This document shows positions 41,032 to 49,451 of a stretch of DNA of 64,000 nt, piece by piece. Both the position numbers and the translations under genes were made by a program. How positions within the stretch are numbered: the stretch's first letter is position 1; every line of letters begins with the position of its first letter. This DNA comes from CAIYQJ01 sp963717255 (GTDB lineage Bacteria; Chloroflexota; Limnocylindria; Limnocylindrales; CSP1-4), in the NCBI GenBank assembly GCA_963717255.1, contig CAVQVT010000010.1:77845-141844 (forward strand), written 5' to 3'. Below the pieces are notes generated by a model, which was given only the letters and a program-made list of their open reading frames with translations, did no database searches and was not told where the DNA came from.

Positions 41032-41697
41032 CTAGCCCTCGGCCCCGAGGTAGGCCAGCACCGCGAGGACGCGACGGTGGTCGCTCGCCGAATCGGGCAG
41101 GTCGAGCTTCCCGAAGATGCTGCTGATGTGCTTCTCGGCCGCGCCCTCGGTGATCGTGAGCTTGGCGGCGATGCCCGCGTTCGTCCGGCCCTCCGCCATG
41201 GCGTCGAGCACCTCGCGCTCCCGGGGGGTGAGCTCGGCGAGTCGGTCGTCCCGGCGACGCCGGACCATCAGCTGGGCGACCACCTCGGGGTCGAGCGCGG
41301 TCCCCCCGGCGGCCACGCGGCGGAGCGCGTCGACGAACTCGCGGACGTCGGCGACCCGGTCCTTCAGCAGGTAGCCCACCCCTCCGGCCCCGTCGGCGAG
41401 CAGCTCGCTCGCGTACTGGCGCTCGACGTACTGGCTGAGCACCAGCACCGGCGTCCCGGGGACGAGCCTGCGCGCCTCGATCGCCGCCCGAAGGCCCTCG
41501 TCGCGCTGGGTGGGCGGCATCCGGACGTCCACGACCGACACGTCCGGGCGGTGCTCCACGACGGCCGCGACCAGCGACGGACCGTCGCCCACGCGGGCGA
41601 CGACGACCCCGCCGGTCTCCTCGACGAGCCGGGCGAGGCCCTCGCGCAGGAGGACGGAGTCCTCGGCGATGACGACGCGGAGCGGTGCCTCAGTCAT
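41032..41697 (-). CDS. NarL/FixJ-type response regulator
   Basis: 221 residues. The receiver domain has the acidic pair in I-A-E-D-S-V, phospho-Asp in V-S-V-V-D-V-R-M-P-P, and K of Y-L-L-K-D-R-V. The LuxR HTH is L-T-P-R-E-R-E-V-L-D-A-M-A-E-G-R-T-N-A-G-I-A. No kinase gene is adjacent; the nearest is at 44817 on the other strand, of the HisKA_3 type that pairs with this class. CATCAT 6 nt before the ATG suggests a leaderless message. Confidence 0.93.
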   Translation of the reverse strand: MTEAPLRVVIAEDSVLLREGLARLVEETGGVVVARVGDGPSLVAAVVEHRPDVSVVDVRMPPTQRDEGLRAAIEARRLVPGTPVLVLSQYVERQYASELLADGAGGVGYLLKDRVADVREFVDALRRVAAGGTALDPEVVAQLMVRRRRDDRLAELTPREREVLDAMAEGRTNAGIAAKLTITEGAAEKHISSIFGKLDLPDSASDHRRVLAVLAYLGAEG

Positions 41698-41789
41698 GCG
41701 TCGATGATGCACCCGTCGCGGGGCCCGGGGGAGGGGCGCGGCCGCGCCGCCGGCCGATCCCGGCGCGCCGCTTCCGGCCGTGGCCCTGC

Positions 41790-42320
41790 TCAGGCGAGCC
41801 GGCGCACCCGCCCGAGCAGGTCGACCCTGGGCCTTCCGGCCGCGCACGCGCACCAGCCGACGAGGTCGGGCCGCCGCCCGAACAGGACGAAGACCCGCTC
41901 GCGCCTGGGTGCGGCCGGCCGCAGGCCGCCGTCGGTGCGGAAGCCCGACGGCGTCCGGGGGAGCAGGGCCGCGGACGGCGCCACCAGCCCCACCGCTCCC
42001 GCCCGCCGCCGGATCCGCTGCGCGGCCGCCCGGCACGCGGGGTAGGTGTCGAGCCCGCCGGTCATGGTCCCGACCTGCAGGAGGGGGGTGACGGCCGGCG
42101 GCTCGGGGAGGTCGACCGCCCAGAGCGCTCGCTCGACGCCCTCGAGGTCGGCCGGGTCGGTGATCTCCTCGTGCCGAAGGAACTCGGCCCAGGCGCCGTC
42201 CGGTGTCTCGCTCACGTAACCGACCGGTCCCTCGCCGGGCCCGTGCCACCGCGCAGGTGGCTGCCCGTCCAATTCCCACAGGAACGGGTAGCGCGCGTCC
42301 GCGTGCCGGAAGACGATCAC
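41790..42320 (-). CDS. RES-domain toxin
   Basis: 176 residues. V-F-R-H-A-D-A-R-Y-P-F-L-W, R-W-H-G-P-G-E-G-P-V-G-Y-V-S and A-W-A-E-F-L-R-H-E-E follow the RES-domain layout: the Arg/Tyr and Glu positions form the NAD-binding pocket. RES toxins degrade or phosphorolyse NAD+. GTG 42320 overlaps the antitoxin stop as GTGA, so the order is antitoxin then toxin. The C-terminal part is Arg/Pro-rich and may be extended relative to compact RES proteins. Confidence 0.82.
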   Translation of the reverse strand: MIVFRHADARYPFLWELDGQPPARWHGPGEGPVGYVSETPDGAWAEFLRHEEITDPADLEGVERALWAVDLPEPPAVTPLLQVGTMTGGLDTYPACRAAAQRIRRRAGAVGLVAPSAALLPRTPSGFRTDGGLRPAAPRRERVFVLFGRRPDLVGWCACAAGRPRVDLLGRVRRLA

Positions 42321-43075
42321 CGGACGGCGCCGGCCGCGCCACGTGCCCGTGATGCGGTCGCCCCCCGTGCCACGCTCGTCCCCCGTGCGACGCTCGCCCC
42401 GTGTGCCGCGTCGCCCCCGGCCACGGCCGGCGCCCCGGCTGCGGCGAGCGAGATGGCGCCGTCGCCGGCCAGGGCTGCGGCCAGACCGGCGACCGCGACG
42501 GCTTCGGGCCCGTCCGGACTCCATTCCGCCCCCAGCGCGGCCCTCGGCGCCCGCCCGCCGAGCGGTTCGCGAGGGCGCTCCCACCAGCGCCGGAGGCCGA
42601 ACTCGTTGTACGACCCGGCCAGGTCCGACGTGACGAGCGCGACGAAGTGGATGCGCGCCGCGACCGCGTCCGGCACGGCCCGCGTCCCCGCCGCGTAGCG
42701 CCGGAGGCTGGCGACCGAGGTGCCGGTGAGCGACGCCAGCCCGTCGTGGTCGTACACGCGCAGCAGCTCGTGGATCTCGCGGTCCGGCATGGGAGAGTCC
42801 ACCAGCGCGCCGTCGAGCCGCCCGATGAGGGTCGCCAGCCCGGCCGGCACTCGATCGCCCCCCTGCAGCAGCGCGACGGCGGCGTCCTGCCCGACGCCGG
42901 CTGTCGATGCCTCCCGGGCGATGGCCCGGACGAGGTCGACGTCCAGCCGCTCGATGGGGTCCCGACCCGACAGCAGGCCCATGCCCACGGCGCGCCGGAC
43001 GAGCCCCATCGACGCGGCCACCAGGCCGGGCCGGTCGAGACGGGCGTCGACGGACGTGATTCGGACTGCAGTCAT
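42317..43075 (-). CDS. Xre/ParS-type antitoxin of the RES pair
   Basis: 252 residues. Helical segments with L-R-V-Y-D-H-D-G-L-A-S-L-T-G-T-S-V-A-S-L-R-R-Y-A as HTH and H-F-V-A-L-V-T-S-D-L-A-G-S-Y-N-E-F-G-L-R-R-W-W as the toxin-binding region typical of Xre/MbcA-like antitoxins. The last 75 residues are Ala/Gly-rich and unusual. TACACT (43083-43088, minus strand) lies 7 nt before ATG 43075, so the message is probably leaderless. Confidence 0.75.
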   Translation of the reverse strand: MTAVRITSVDARLDRPGLVAASMGLVRRAVGMGLLSGRDPIERLDVDLVRAIAREASTAGVGQDAAVALLQGGDRVPAGLATLIGRLDGALVDSPMPDREIHELLRVYDHDGLASLTGTSVASLRRYAAGTRAVPDAVAARIHFVALVTSDLAGSYNEFGLRRWWERPREPLGGRAPRAALGAEWSPDGPEAVAVAGLAAALAGDGAISLAAAGAPAVAGGDAAHGASVARGTSVARGATASRARGAAGAVR

Positions 43076-43607
43076 GGTCCGTAGTGTATCCGTTCGGGAT
43101 CCGCGACGGACCGTCCCGCAGGCTGCGTCCGCGTGACGGACACGCCGCCGCTGGCCCGGCACGGCCCCGGGCGGCCCGCAGGCTCGCCGCGCATCACCCC
43201 GGGGACTGTGGGCGCCGCTCCCGGCCACCGTCGCGAATGCCTCCACGCTCGCGTATAGGCCGGCCCGTCGCCGGAACCGGTTGCCCGGTGATGCGCGGCG
43301 ACGATGTCGGGATCCGCAGTCCCCCGGGTGACATGCGGCGCATGGCGCCCGTCCCGCGCGGCCCCGCCCGTCCCGCGCGGCCCCGCGCGACCCGGGCGGC
43401 CCGCCGCGACCCGGGCGGCTGCCAGCCACCCCCGAGGGGTAGGGGAATCCCCACCCCCAGGACGCCGGGTGCCCGGCTGGGCGCCGGAGGGGCGCGAGGA
43501 TAGCGTCATCGGTGTCATCGACCTTCACGTCCGGGGCGGGCAGACGGCCCGCCGCCCAGCCGACGCGAAGCACGCGGCCAGGGGCCGCGCTCGGAAAGGG
43601 GACTCCG
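43076..43607. repeat. Gene-free spacer with short tandem repeats and a hairpin
   Basis: Two exact 19-bp units (43347-43365 and 43366-43384) are followed by a doubled CGCGACCCGGGCGGC. A stem GGGGT-A-GGGGA / TCCCC-ACCCC with one bulged base lies at 43436-43457. I see no gene. The spacer separates the RES/Xre pair from the bactofilin-like gene and must hold both promoters. Confidence 0.55.
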
Positions 43608-44777
43608 GTGAGACGCCTCCTCACCTCTCTCGTCGCTCTCGTCCTCCTCCTCACTGTCGCCGCGCCGGCGGTCCTCGCTGCAGAGCCGTTCGCGGACTCT
43701 GGCCGCGCCGTCATCTCGCTCGACGGTCCGGTGGACGTCCCGGCCGGTCAGCATCTCGATGCCCTCGTCGTCGCCAACGGCGATGCGCGCATCGCCGGCG
43801 ACGTCCGTCACGTCCTCCTCATGAACGGGACCGCGACCGCGTCCGGCGCGACGATCGGGTCGCTGCTCGTCATGAACGGGACCGCCTTCCTGCAGGACGG
43901 CACGACCGTCACGGGCGACGTGAGCACGCTCAACGGCACGATCTCGGCCGCCCCCGGCACCACCGTGGTCGAGCCGGTGCGCGACCTGCGCGGCGAGCTC
44001 GCGGCCCTGTCGATCGCGCTGATCCCGCTCTTCCTCATCTTCATGCTCGGCGCCGCCCTGCTCGTCGTGGTCATCGCGCTCTTCCTCGCGGCGATCGCCG
44101 GCCGGCAGGTCCGCTCGGTCGAGTCGCTCATCAGCCGCGAGCCCGGCCCGGTGCTCCTCGCGGGCATCGTCGGCGCGTTCGTCCTGCCGTTCGTCGCGTT
44201 CCTCCTCATGGTCACGGTCATCGGCGCGCCCCTTGGCCTGGCGCTCCTCTTCATCGTCCTGCCCGTGATGGCGTTCCTCGGCTGGCTCGTCGCCGCCATC
44301 TGGCTCGGTGACTGGATCGTCGAGCGGCTCCGCGGGGCCCGCGAGCCCCAGCGCCCGTACCTCGCGGCGGCCGTCGGCGTGGTCGTCCTCGCGTTCGCCG
44401 GGATGATCCCGTTCGTCTCGATGATCGCCACGGTCTTCGGGTTCGGCGCGGTGCTCCTGGCCACGTGGCGCGTCCTGCGCGGCGGGTCCGCGACGGCTGG
44501 CGCGCCCGGCACGACCCCGCCCGCACCGGGCGGGCCGGCCGGATACCGCGAGCCGTCCTCGCTCCCCGGCGGCCCCGGGGCCCCCGTCCCGGCGGGCCCG
44601 GCCTCGTGGCAGCCGGCGGCGCCCGTCGCCGATGCGACGACCGTGGCCGCCTGGTCGGCCGCCGTGCCCGCGGATCCGCCCCGGGATCCGGCCGCGACCT
44701 CCGTGGCCCAGGAGCCCGTCGCCGGATGGCCGGCGGCGCCCGCAGCCCCCTCCGACCCCTCGCCGTCCGCGGCGTGA
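43608..44777 (+). CDS. Bactofilin-like/polymer-forming exported membrane protein
   Basis: 389 residues. A signal peptide (1-25, ending A-V-L-A-A), then a short right-handed-helix-like repeat (I-A-G-D-V-R-H-V-L-L-M-N-G-T-A, I-G-S-L-L-V-M-N-G-T-A, T-G-D-V-S-T-L-N-G-T-I) as in polymer-forming bactofilin-type domains. Four or five membrane helices and a Pro/Ala-rich cytoplasmic tail of about 90 residues follow. GTG 43608 has a GGAAAGGGGA site. It lies just ahead of the histidine kinase and may mark the cell-envelope process that kinase senses. Confidence 0.78.
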   Translation: MRRLLTSLVALVLLLTVAAPAVLAAEPFADSGRAVISLDGPVDVPAGQHLDALVVANGDARIAGDVRHVLLMNGTATASGATIGSLLVMNGTAFLQDGTTVTGDVSTLNGTISAAPGTTVVEPVRDLRGELAALSIALIPLFLIFMLGAALLVVVIALFLAAIAGRQVRSVESLISREPGPVLLAGIVGAFVLPFVAFLLMVTVIGAPLGLALLFIVLPVMAFLGWLVAAIWLGDWIVERLRGAREPQRPYLAAAVGVVVLAFAGMIPFVSMIATVFGFGAVLLATWRVLRGGSATAGAPGTTPPAPGGPAGYREPSSLPGGPGAPVPAGPASWQPAAPVADATTVAAWSAAVPADPPRDPAATSVAQEPVAGWPAAPAAPSDPSPSAA

Positions 44778-44816
44778 CGTCGAACCGTGCCCGGTCCGGG
44801 TGGTAGGGTCGATCCG

Positions 44817-46508
44817 ATGAGCGGCACCGCCGGCGACCCGAACGCGGCCGCCACCCCGGGATGGCCGCCGAGCCCAGGCTCGGCGGCCCCCGGGCCGTCT
44901 CCGTCCCCGAGCCCGTCGCCGGCCGCCGGCTCTCCGCCTCCGGCCCCAGGCTGGCCTCCCGCCCCGACAGCCTCCCCACCGACCCTCACCCGCGCCCGCA
45001 TGGGCTCGCTCGCGCGCGCGTTCCTTCGCTCGCCCATCGAGGGGGCCAGCTGGCGCGCCTTCTTCGCGATCCTCCTCGGGTTCGGGGTCGCGATCGTCGC
45101 CATCAGCCTCCTCTCCGGGCTCTTCTCCACCGGCGGCTCGCTCCTCATCTGGCTCGTGGGCATCCCGATCGTGGCCCTGGGCATCGAGGTCTCCCGCCTC
45201 ATCGCCCGCGAGGAGCGCTGGCGGATCGCGTTCGTGGACGACCGGGCGCTCGTCCCGCACCGATACCGCCCGTACGACGGCTTCCCTCGCAGCCCGTACG
45301 GCCCGTGGGTCCGCGCGTGGGGCGAGACGCAGTTCCTCGACGCGAACCGCTGGCGCGACGTGGTCTACGTCCTCGTCCTGTTCCCGCTGGCGGTTCTCGA
45401 GCTCGCGGTCGTGCTCTTCCTCTGGGCCGCCTCGCTCACCCTGCTCGTCTCGCCGCTGGTCGTCGCGGGGCTGTCCGCGGGAGGAGTGTTCGAGCGGCTC
45501 TCCACGCGCGTGACCGCGTCGGGTGCCGTGGTCGGCGACGTGTCCGGGCTGGCCTTCGCCGCCGTCGTGCCGGCGTTCCTCCTGGGACTGCTCTTGATCC
45601 CGGTCGCCGCGTCCACGGGGCGCGGGCTCATGCTCCTGCACCGAGCCGTGGTCTCCGGGCTGCTCTGCGTGGACCCGACCGTCGCCCTCCGGCAGGACGT
45701 CGAGCGGCTGCGCGGGAGCCGGTCGGCCGCCCTGGAGCTGGAGGCGAGCGAGCTCCGACGGATCGAGCGCGACCTCCACGACGGCGCCCAGCAGCGGCTG
45801 GTCATGCTCTCGATCGACCTCGGACTGGCGGAGGACCGCCTGGCGACCGACCCGGACTCCGCCCGGCAGCTGGTCGCCGACGCCCGGGAGCAGGCGCGCC
45901 TCGCGCTCGCGGAGCTGCGGGACCTCGTCCGGGGGACGGCGCCGTCGATCCTCGTGGACCGGGGGCTCGTCGCGGCGCTCGGCGCGGTGGCGGGCAACTG
46001 CCCCGTGCCTGCCACCGTGGACAGCGGCCTGGCGGACGGGGAGCGCCTGCCCGCGTCGGTGGAGCGTGCCGCGTACTTCGTCGTGGCCGAGTCGCTCGCG
46101 AACGTCGCGAAGCACAGCGGCGCGTCGCACGCCGAGGTGACGCTGCGGAAGGAGGGGGCGGTGTCCGCCGGGCCCGCAGGCCCGGCAGTGGCGCCCGGTG
46201 CGCCGGCCGCCACTCCTCCCGGGATCGCGCCCGCCCCCGGCCCGTGGGCTGCCATGTGGCCGACCGGCCCGGCCGCGATCGGCTCCGGCCGGCCGGCGGC
46301 GATCGGCTCGGGCTGGCCGGCGGCCACGGCATCGCGCCTGGTCGTCCAGGTCCGTGACGACGGCTCCGGCGGCGCGACCCTCACGCCCGGCGGCGGCCTC
46401 GCCGGCCTGCGCGACCGTGTCGAAGCGCTGGACGGTTCCCTGGCTCTCTCGAGCCCGCCCGGCGGCCCCACCGTCGTTCGCGTGGAGATCCCGGCCGCGC
46501 CCGGGTAG
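44817..46508 (+). CDS. NarX/LiaS-type sensor histidine kinase
   Basis: 563 residues. A Pro/Ser-rich N-terminal 60 residues, about five membrane helices (to residue 280), then the HisKA_3 motif R-I-E-R-D-L-H-D-G-A-Q-Q-R-L with phospho-acceptor His, N-box E-S-L-A-N-V-A-K-H-S-G-A and G-box G-G-G-L-A-G-L-R-D-R-V-E. Between N and G boxes is an inserted Ala/Gly/Pro-rich stretch of about 60 residues, which is odd. TAGGGT (44804-44809) is 7 nt before ATG 44817. The likely partner is the response regulator at 41032. Confidence 0.92.
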   Translation: MSGTAGDPNAAATPGWPPSPGSAAPGPSPSPSPSPAAGSPPPAPGWPPAPTASPPTLTRARMGSLARAFLRSPIEGASWRAFFAILLGFGVAIVAISLLSGLFSTGGSLLIWLVGIPIVALGIEVSRLIAREERWRIAFVDDRALVPHRYRPYDGFPRSPYGPWVRAWGETQFLDANRWRDVVYVLVLFPLAVLELAVVLFLWAASLTLLVSPLVVAGLSAGGVFERLSTRVTASGAVVGDVSGLAFAAVVPAFLLGLLLIPVAASTGRGLMLLHRAVVSGLLCVDPTVALRQDVERLRGSRSAALELEASELRRIERDLHDGAQQRLVMLSIDLGLAEDRLATDPDSARQLVADAREQARLALAELRDLVRGTAPSILVDRGLVAALGAVAGNCPVPATVDSGLADGERLPASVERAAYFVVAESLANVAKHSGASHAEVTLRKEGAVSAGPAGPAVAPGAPAATPPGIAPAPGPWAAMWPTGPAAIGSGRPAAIGSGWPAATASRLVVQVRDDGSGGATLTPGGGLAGLRDRVEALDGSLALSSPPGGPTVVRVEIPAAPG

Positions 46509-46535
46509 GGAAGCGCGTGTCGCGCCGGCGGCCGA

Positions 46536-46814
46536 TCAGCCGGGTCGGTCGGGACTCCTCCCGCTGTACCCTTCGGGCCTGACCGTCGTCGCCTGGGGCC
46601 GCAGGCCGAATCGGATCGCCCGGTCGGGCCAGCCCGGGTCGTCCGGCGTCCAGGCCTGCGCCACGGCGCCATCCGCGTCCCGGTGCTCGATCGCCCCGTC
46701 CGGGCGCAGGACGAGCCTGCCGCCGTCGGCAAGCGCGATCTCGTGTCGCCGGTAGCGACGTCCTCGATGGGCCGGTGCCCCTGCCGGCACCGGCGGGGTG
46801 GGATCGTCGCTCAT
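46536..46814 (-). CDS. Small soluble protein of unknown function
   Basis: 92 residues. R-Y-R-R-H-E-I-A-L-A-D-G-G-R-L-V-L-R-P-D-G-A-I-E-H-R contains short beta strands with a D-G turn, then A-W-T-P-D-D-P-G-W-P-D-R-A-I-R-F-G-L. No family recognised. GGAGG precedes ATG 46814. It follows a 23-codon Lys/Pro ORF by 22 nt on the same strand, and they probably share a transcript. Confidence 0.65.
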   Translation of the reverse strand: MSDDPTPPVPAGAPAHRGRRYRRHEIALADGGRLVLRPDGAIEHRDADGAVAQAWTPDDPGWPDRAIRFGLRPQATTVRPEGYSGRSPDRPG

Positions 46815-46836
46815 CGCGGCCTCCGTCCCGGGCCCT

Positions 46837-46908
46837 CTATGCCGCGGGTCCCTTCGGCTTCTTCGGCTGCTTCGGCTTCGGGGGCCTCTTCGGGGTCTTG
46901 TCGCCCAT
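46837..46908 (-). CDS. 23-residue Lys/Pro-rich micropeptide
   Basis: ATG 46908 to TAG 46837 encodes M-G-D-K-T-P-K-R-P-P-K-P-K-Q-P-K-K-P-K-G, then P-A-A. GGAGGTG lies 4-5 nt upstream, the best ribosome site in the area, and codons use GC at third positions. The K-P repeats suggest a nucleic-acid- or ribosome-binding peptide, but that is a guess. Too short for ordinary gene finders. Confidence 0.6.
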   Translation of the reverse strand: MGDKTPKRPPKPKQPKKPKGPAA

Positions 46909-47039
46909 GCGACACCTCCTCCATGCCGGCCTGGATGGCCGACCATGAGTATGAGGCCGACACGCGGCGACGGCATCCCGTGAAGACGCCGACCCTGTGC
47001 CGCCTTCCGACGGCCGATCGACCGGCTACCCTCGACGCC

Positions 47040-47948
47040 ATGGTGGACGTGCTCGGCATCGGGATCGCGGCAGTGGACGACATGATCCGCGTCCAGCATT
47101 TCCCGGAGCCGGACACCAAGGTCCGTGTGACGGGCTCGGACCGCGCGTGCGGTGGCCTCACGGCGACCGCGCTGGTCGCGGCCGCGCGTCTCGGCGCCTC
47201 GACGGCCTTCGCGGGGGTGCTCGGGCAGGACGACCTCTCGGACTTCGTCCTCCGGTCGCTGGAGGCCGAGGGGGTGGACGTGTCCCACGTCGTCCGCCTG
47301 CCCCACGCCGGCCCGGGGCGCTCGATCGTCGTCGTGGACACCGACGGTCGGCGGATCGTCTACTCGGACCCCAGCCGCACGATCGCCGCGAGCGAGGTGT
47401 CGCCGCCGCCGGCCGTGGTCCGCGGGGCCCGCGTCCTGCTCGTGGACCACGTCCGCGTGCCGGCGTCGGTCCGTGCCGCCCGCGTGGCGCGCGCCGCGCG
47501 GATCCCGGTCGTCGGCGACCTCGAGCGGTCGGACCACCCTCGCTTCCCCGACCTGCTCGCGCTGGTGGACCACCTGGTGATCCCCGTGGCCTTCGGCGCC
47601 CGACTGACCGGGGCGTCCGACCCGCCCGGGATCCTCGGGGCCCTCCGCGCTCCTGGACGGACGACGGTCCTGACCGGCGGGGCGGACGGCGCCTGGTACC
47701 GGGGGCCCGATGCCGCCGACGCCCCCACGCACGTGCCGGCGTTCGCGGTGGACGTGGTCGACACGACCGGCTGCGGCGACGCCTTCCACGGGGCGTACGC
47801 CGCCGGGCTGGCCTTCGGGGTCGACCTGGCCGGGCGCGTCCGACTGGCGAGCGCGGTCGCCGCGCTCACGGCGACCCGGCTGGGCGGGCAGGCGGGGCTC
47901 CCGGACCGAGCGACCGTGGACGTGTTCCTGGCGGCCCGGCCCGGCTGA
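47040..47948 (+). CDS. PfkB-family carbohydrate kinase
   Basis: 302 residues. G-G-L-T-A-T-A-L-V-A-A-A-R-L-G-A is the N-terminal sugar-kinase signature, and D-T-T-G-C-G-D-A-F-H-G-A-Y-A-A-G the C-terminal one with catalytic Asp and anion hole. It phosphorylates a sugar or nucleoside; the D-x-x-x-R-V-Q-H-F-P start is common in ribokinase-like members of unknown substrate. TACCCT (47027-47032) lies 7 nt before ATG 47040: leaderless. Confidence 0.9.
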   Translation: MVDVLGIGIAAVDDMIRVQHFPEPDTKVRVTGSDRACGGLTATALVAAARLGASTAFAGVLGQDDLSDFVLRSLEAEGVDVSHVVRLPHAGPGRSIVVVDTDGRRIVYSDPSRTIAASEVSPPPAVVRGARVLLVDHVRVPASVRAARVARAARIPVVGDLERSDHPRFPDLLALVDHLVIPVAFGARLTGASDPPGILGALRAPGRTTVLTGGADGAWYRGPDAADAPTHVPAFAVDVVDTTGCGDAFHGAYAAGLAFGVDLAGRVRLASAVAALTATRLGGQAGLPDRATVDVFLAARPG

Positions 47949-48042
47949 CGCTCCGGCGGTCGCGGTGTCGACGCGAGCGCGGGCTCCGTTCGGCCCTGGC
48001 AGGCTGCCTGTGCCCGCGATACGGTCGCTCCGAGGTGCTCCG

Positions 48043-48297
48043 ATGATCGCCGGGGGTTGGGTGCTCGTCGTCGGGATCGCGGCGCTGCTGCTCGTGCTCG
48101 TGATGGCTGTGCTCGCTCACCGCGCCGAGCGTGGCCCGGTCCGGCCGCGGTTCGAGCCCGCCACGCTCGGCATCGGGCTGGTCGTCATGGGGATCGTCTT
48201 CGGCGAGGACCCGGTCGTCGGGTACGGGTTGATCGCGGCCGGTGTGAGCGTGTCGGTGGCCGCTATCGTGCTCCGCCGGCCGTCGGAGCGCTCCTGA
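48043..48297 (+). CDS. Small membrane protein, two or three helices
   Basis: 84 residues. Hydrophobic segments at about 3-24 and 42-80, separated by a basic loop (H-R-A-E-R-G-P-V-R-P-R-F). No recognisable family. GAGGTG precedes ATG 48043 by 6 nt. It lies 94 bp after the PfkB gene and converges with the cation exporter gene. Confidence 0.6.
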   Translation: MIAGGWVLVVGIAALLLVLVMAVLAHRAERGPVRPRFEPATLGIGLVVMGIVFGEDPVVGYGLIAAGVSVSVAAIVLRRPSERS

Positions 48298-48343
48298 GCG
48301 TGCCGGCCGCGGCACGAGACGTGGCGGCCCCCGGCACCCTGCC

Positions 48344-48919
48344 TCAGACCAGCCCCAGCCCCTGCACGACGAGGATCACCCCGAACGCCACGAACGCCGC
48401 CGCGGCGAACCAGCGGATCGCACGCTCCGGCAGCCGCGCGCCCATCAGGGCGCCCACGGCGATGGCGATCGCGTCGGCCACCACCATCCCGGCGGTGGAG
48501 CCCAGCCAGGTCCCGATCGGCTCCTCGGTGGTCGCCAGCGTGATCGTCGCGAGCATCGTCTTGTCGCCGAGCTCCGCGAGGAAGAACGCCGTCCCGATCG
48601 TCACGAGCGCCCACCGGCCGTCGCGCTGGGCGCGGCTCCGCTCCGCCTCGCCGAGGACGTCGCCACGGAGCGTCCAGGCGGCGAAGAAGAAGAACGCGAG
48701 TCCGGCGATCACGTTGACCAGACCGGTGGGGAGGGCGAGCGCGACCGCGCTGCCGAGCAGGACGGACCCGGCGTGCACGAGGAGCGTCGCGATGGTCACC
48801 GCGGTGAGGACGGTGAGCGCGCGGTAGCGGGTCGCGAACGCGAGCGCCATCAGCTGGCTCTTGTCGCCCAGCTCGGCGACGAGGATCACCGCGAAGGACA
48901 CGAGGAAGGCGTCGACCAT
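48344..48919 (-). CDS. GDT1/TMEM165 (UPF0016) family cation exporter
   Basis: 191 residues in six membrane helices. The two family signatures E-L-G-D-K-S and E-L-G-D-K-T appear in symmetric halves (near 16-21 and 114-119). Bacterial members (MneA-type) export Mn2+, others exchange Ca2+ or Mn2+ for H+. TTGACG (48951-48956) and GACACT (48927-48932) on the minus strand form a promoter with an 18-nt spacer, and the ATG begins 7 nt after the -10. There is no leader, so no room for a manganese riboswitch. Confidence 0.92.
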   Translation of the reverse strand: MVDAFLVSFAVILVAELGDKSQLMALAFATRYRALTVLTAVTIATLLVHAGSVLLGSAVALALPTGLVNVIAGLAFFFFAAWTLRGDVLGEAERSRAQRDGRWALVTIGTAFFLAELGDKTMLATITLATTEEPIGTWLGSTAGMVVADAIAIAVGALMGARLPERAIRWFAAAAFVAFGVILVVQGLGLV

Positions 48920-49131
48920 CCGGCCGAGTGTCAGGGCCGGCCGGAGGCAGCGTCAAACCGGTGGCCGAGTCGTGCGAACGGCTGGCGAGGTGGACCCGGC
49001 AGTCCCGGCGCACCCCGCGGGCCAGGCGGATCGGACCTCTTGCGGGGGACCTCGTCGAGGATGGGCCGGTCCTCCTGCAGATCCAGACCGAGCGGCCCTT
49101 GACACGGCGCGGACCAACACCGCGATGCGTC

Positions 49132-49251
49132 TTGACACGAACGTGCCGCGGCCGCGACACTCCGACTCTGCGCTGCGGCCCGCTCAGCGGGCTCCGTCCC
49201 GTCCCGGGGGGCTGTGGCGCCCTCCCGGGCGGGTCGTCCCACCCGCCCGGG
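49132..49251 (+). ncRNA. Possible short non-coding transcript: promoter followed by a strong hairpin
   Basis: TTGACA (49132-49137) and GACACT (49156-49161, spacer 18) resemble the promoter of the GDT1 gene on the other strand; a second TTGACA is at 49099. CCCGGGCGGGT (49224-49234) pairs perfectly with ACCCGCCCGGG (49241-49251) over 6 nt. A transcript of about 85 nt could run between them. No ORF fits. The rest of 48920-49451 shows nothing more. Confidence 0.3.
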
Positions 49252-49451
49252 TCCTGCGCGATCGCCGCCGGCCACCGCTCCGCCGCCCCCCGCCGCGCCC
49301 GCCCGGTCTTGTTCGGCCTGGCCTACTTCAGGTGCACGACGGGCCCGGCCTGGGGCTACTTCCGGTTCCGGCCGCAGCCGGGGAGCGCGACGGGAGCAGA
49401 GGGGCGGCCCGCCTTCAGGGGGGCCCAGAGCGTCGGTGCTATCGTGGCGCC

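Noticed and set aside
41790..42584. A longer RES toxin starting at 42584
   Set aside because: The extra 88 codons lie antiphase within the antitoxin gene; GTG 42320 with the GTGA overlap matches the usual pair layout.
43515..46130. 871-codon minus-strand frame opposite the bactofilin-like and kinase genes
   Set aside because: Composition is Arg/Asp/His shadow sequence with no domain; the plus-strand genes have clear motifs.
48920..49131. Manganese (yybP-ykoY) riboswitch before the GDT1-type gene
   Set aside because: The promoter lies 7 nt before the ATG, leaving no leader, and no riboswitch core sequence is visible.
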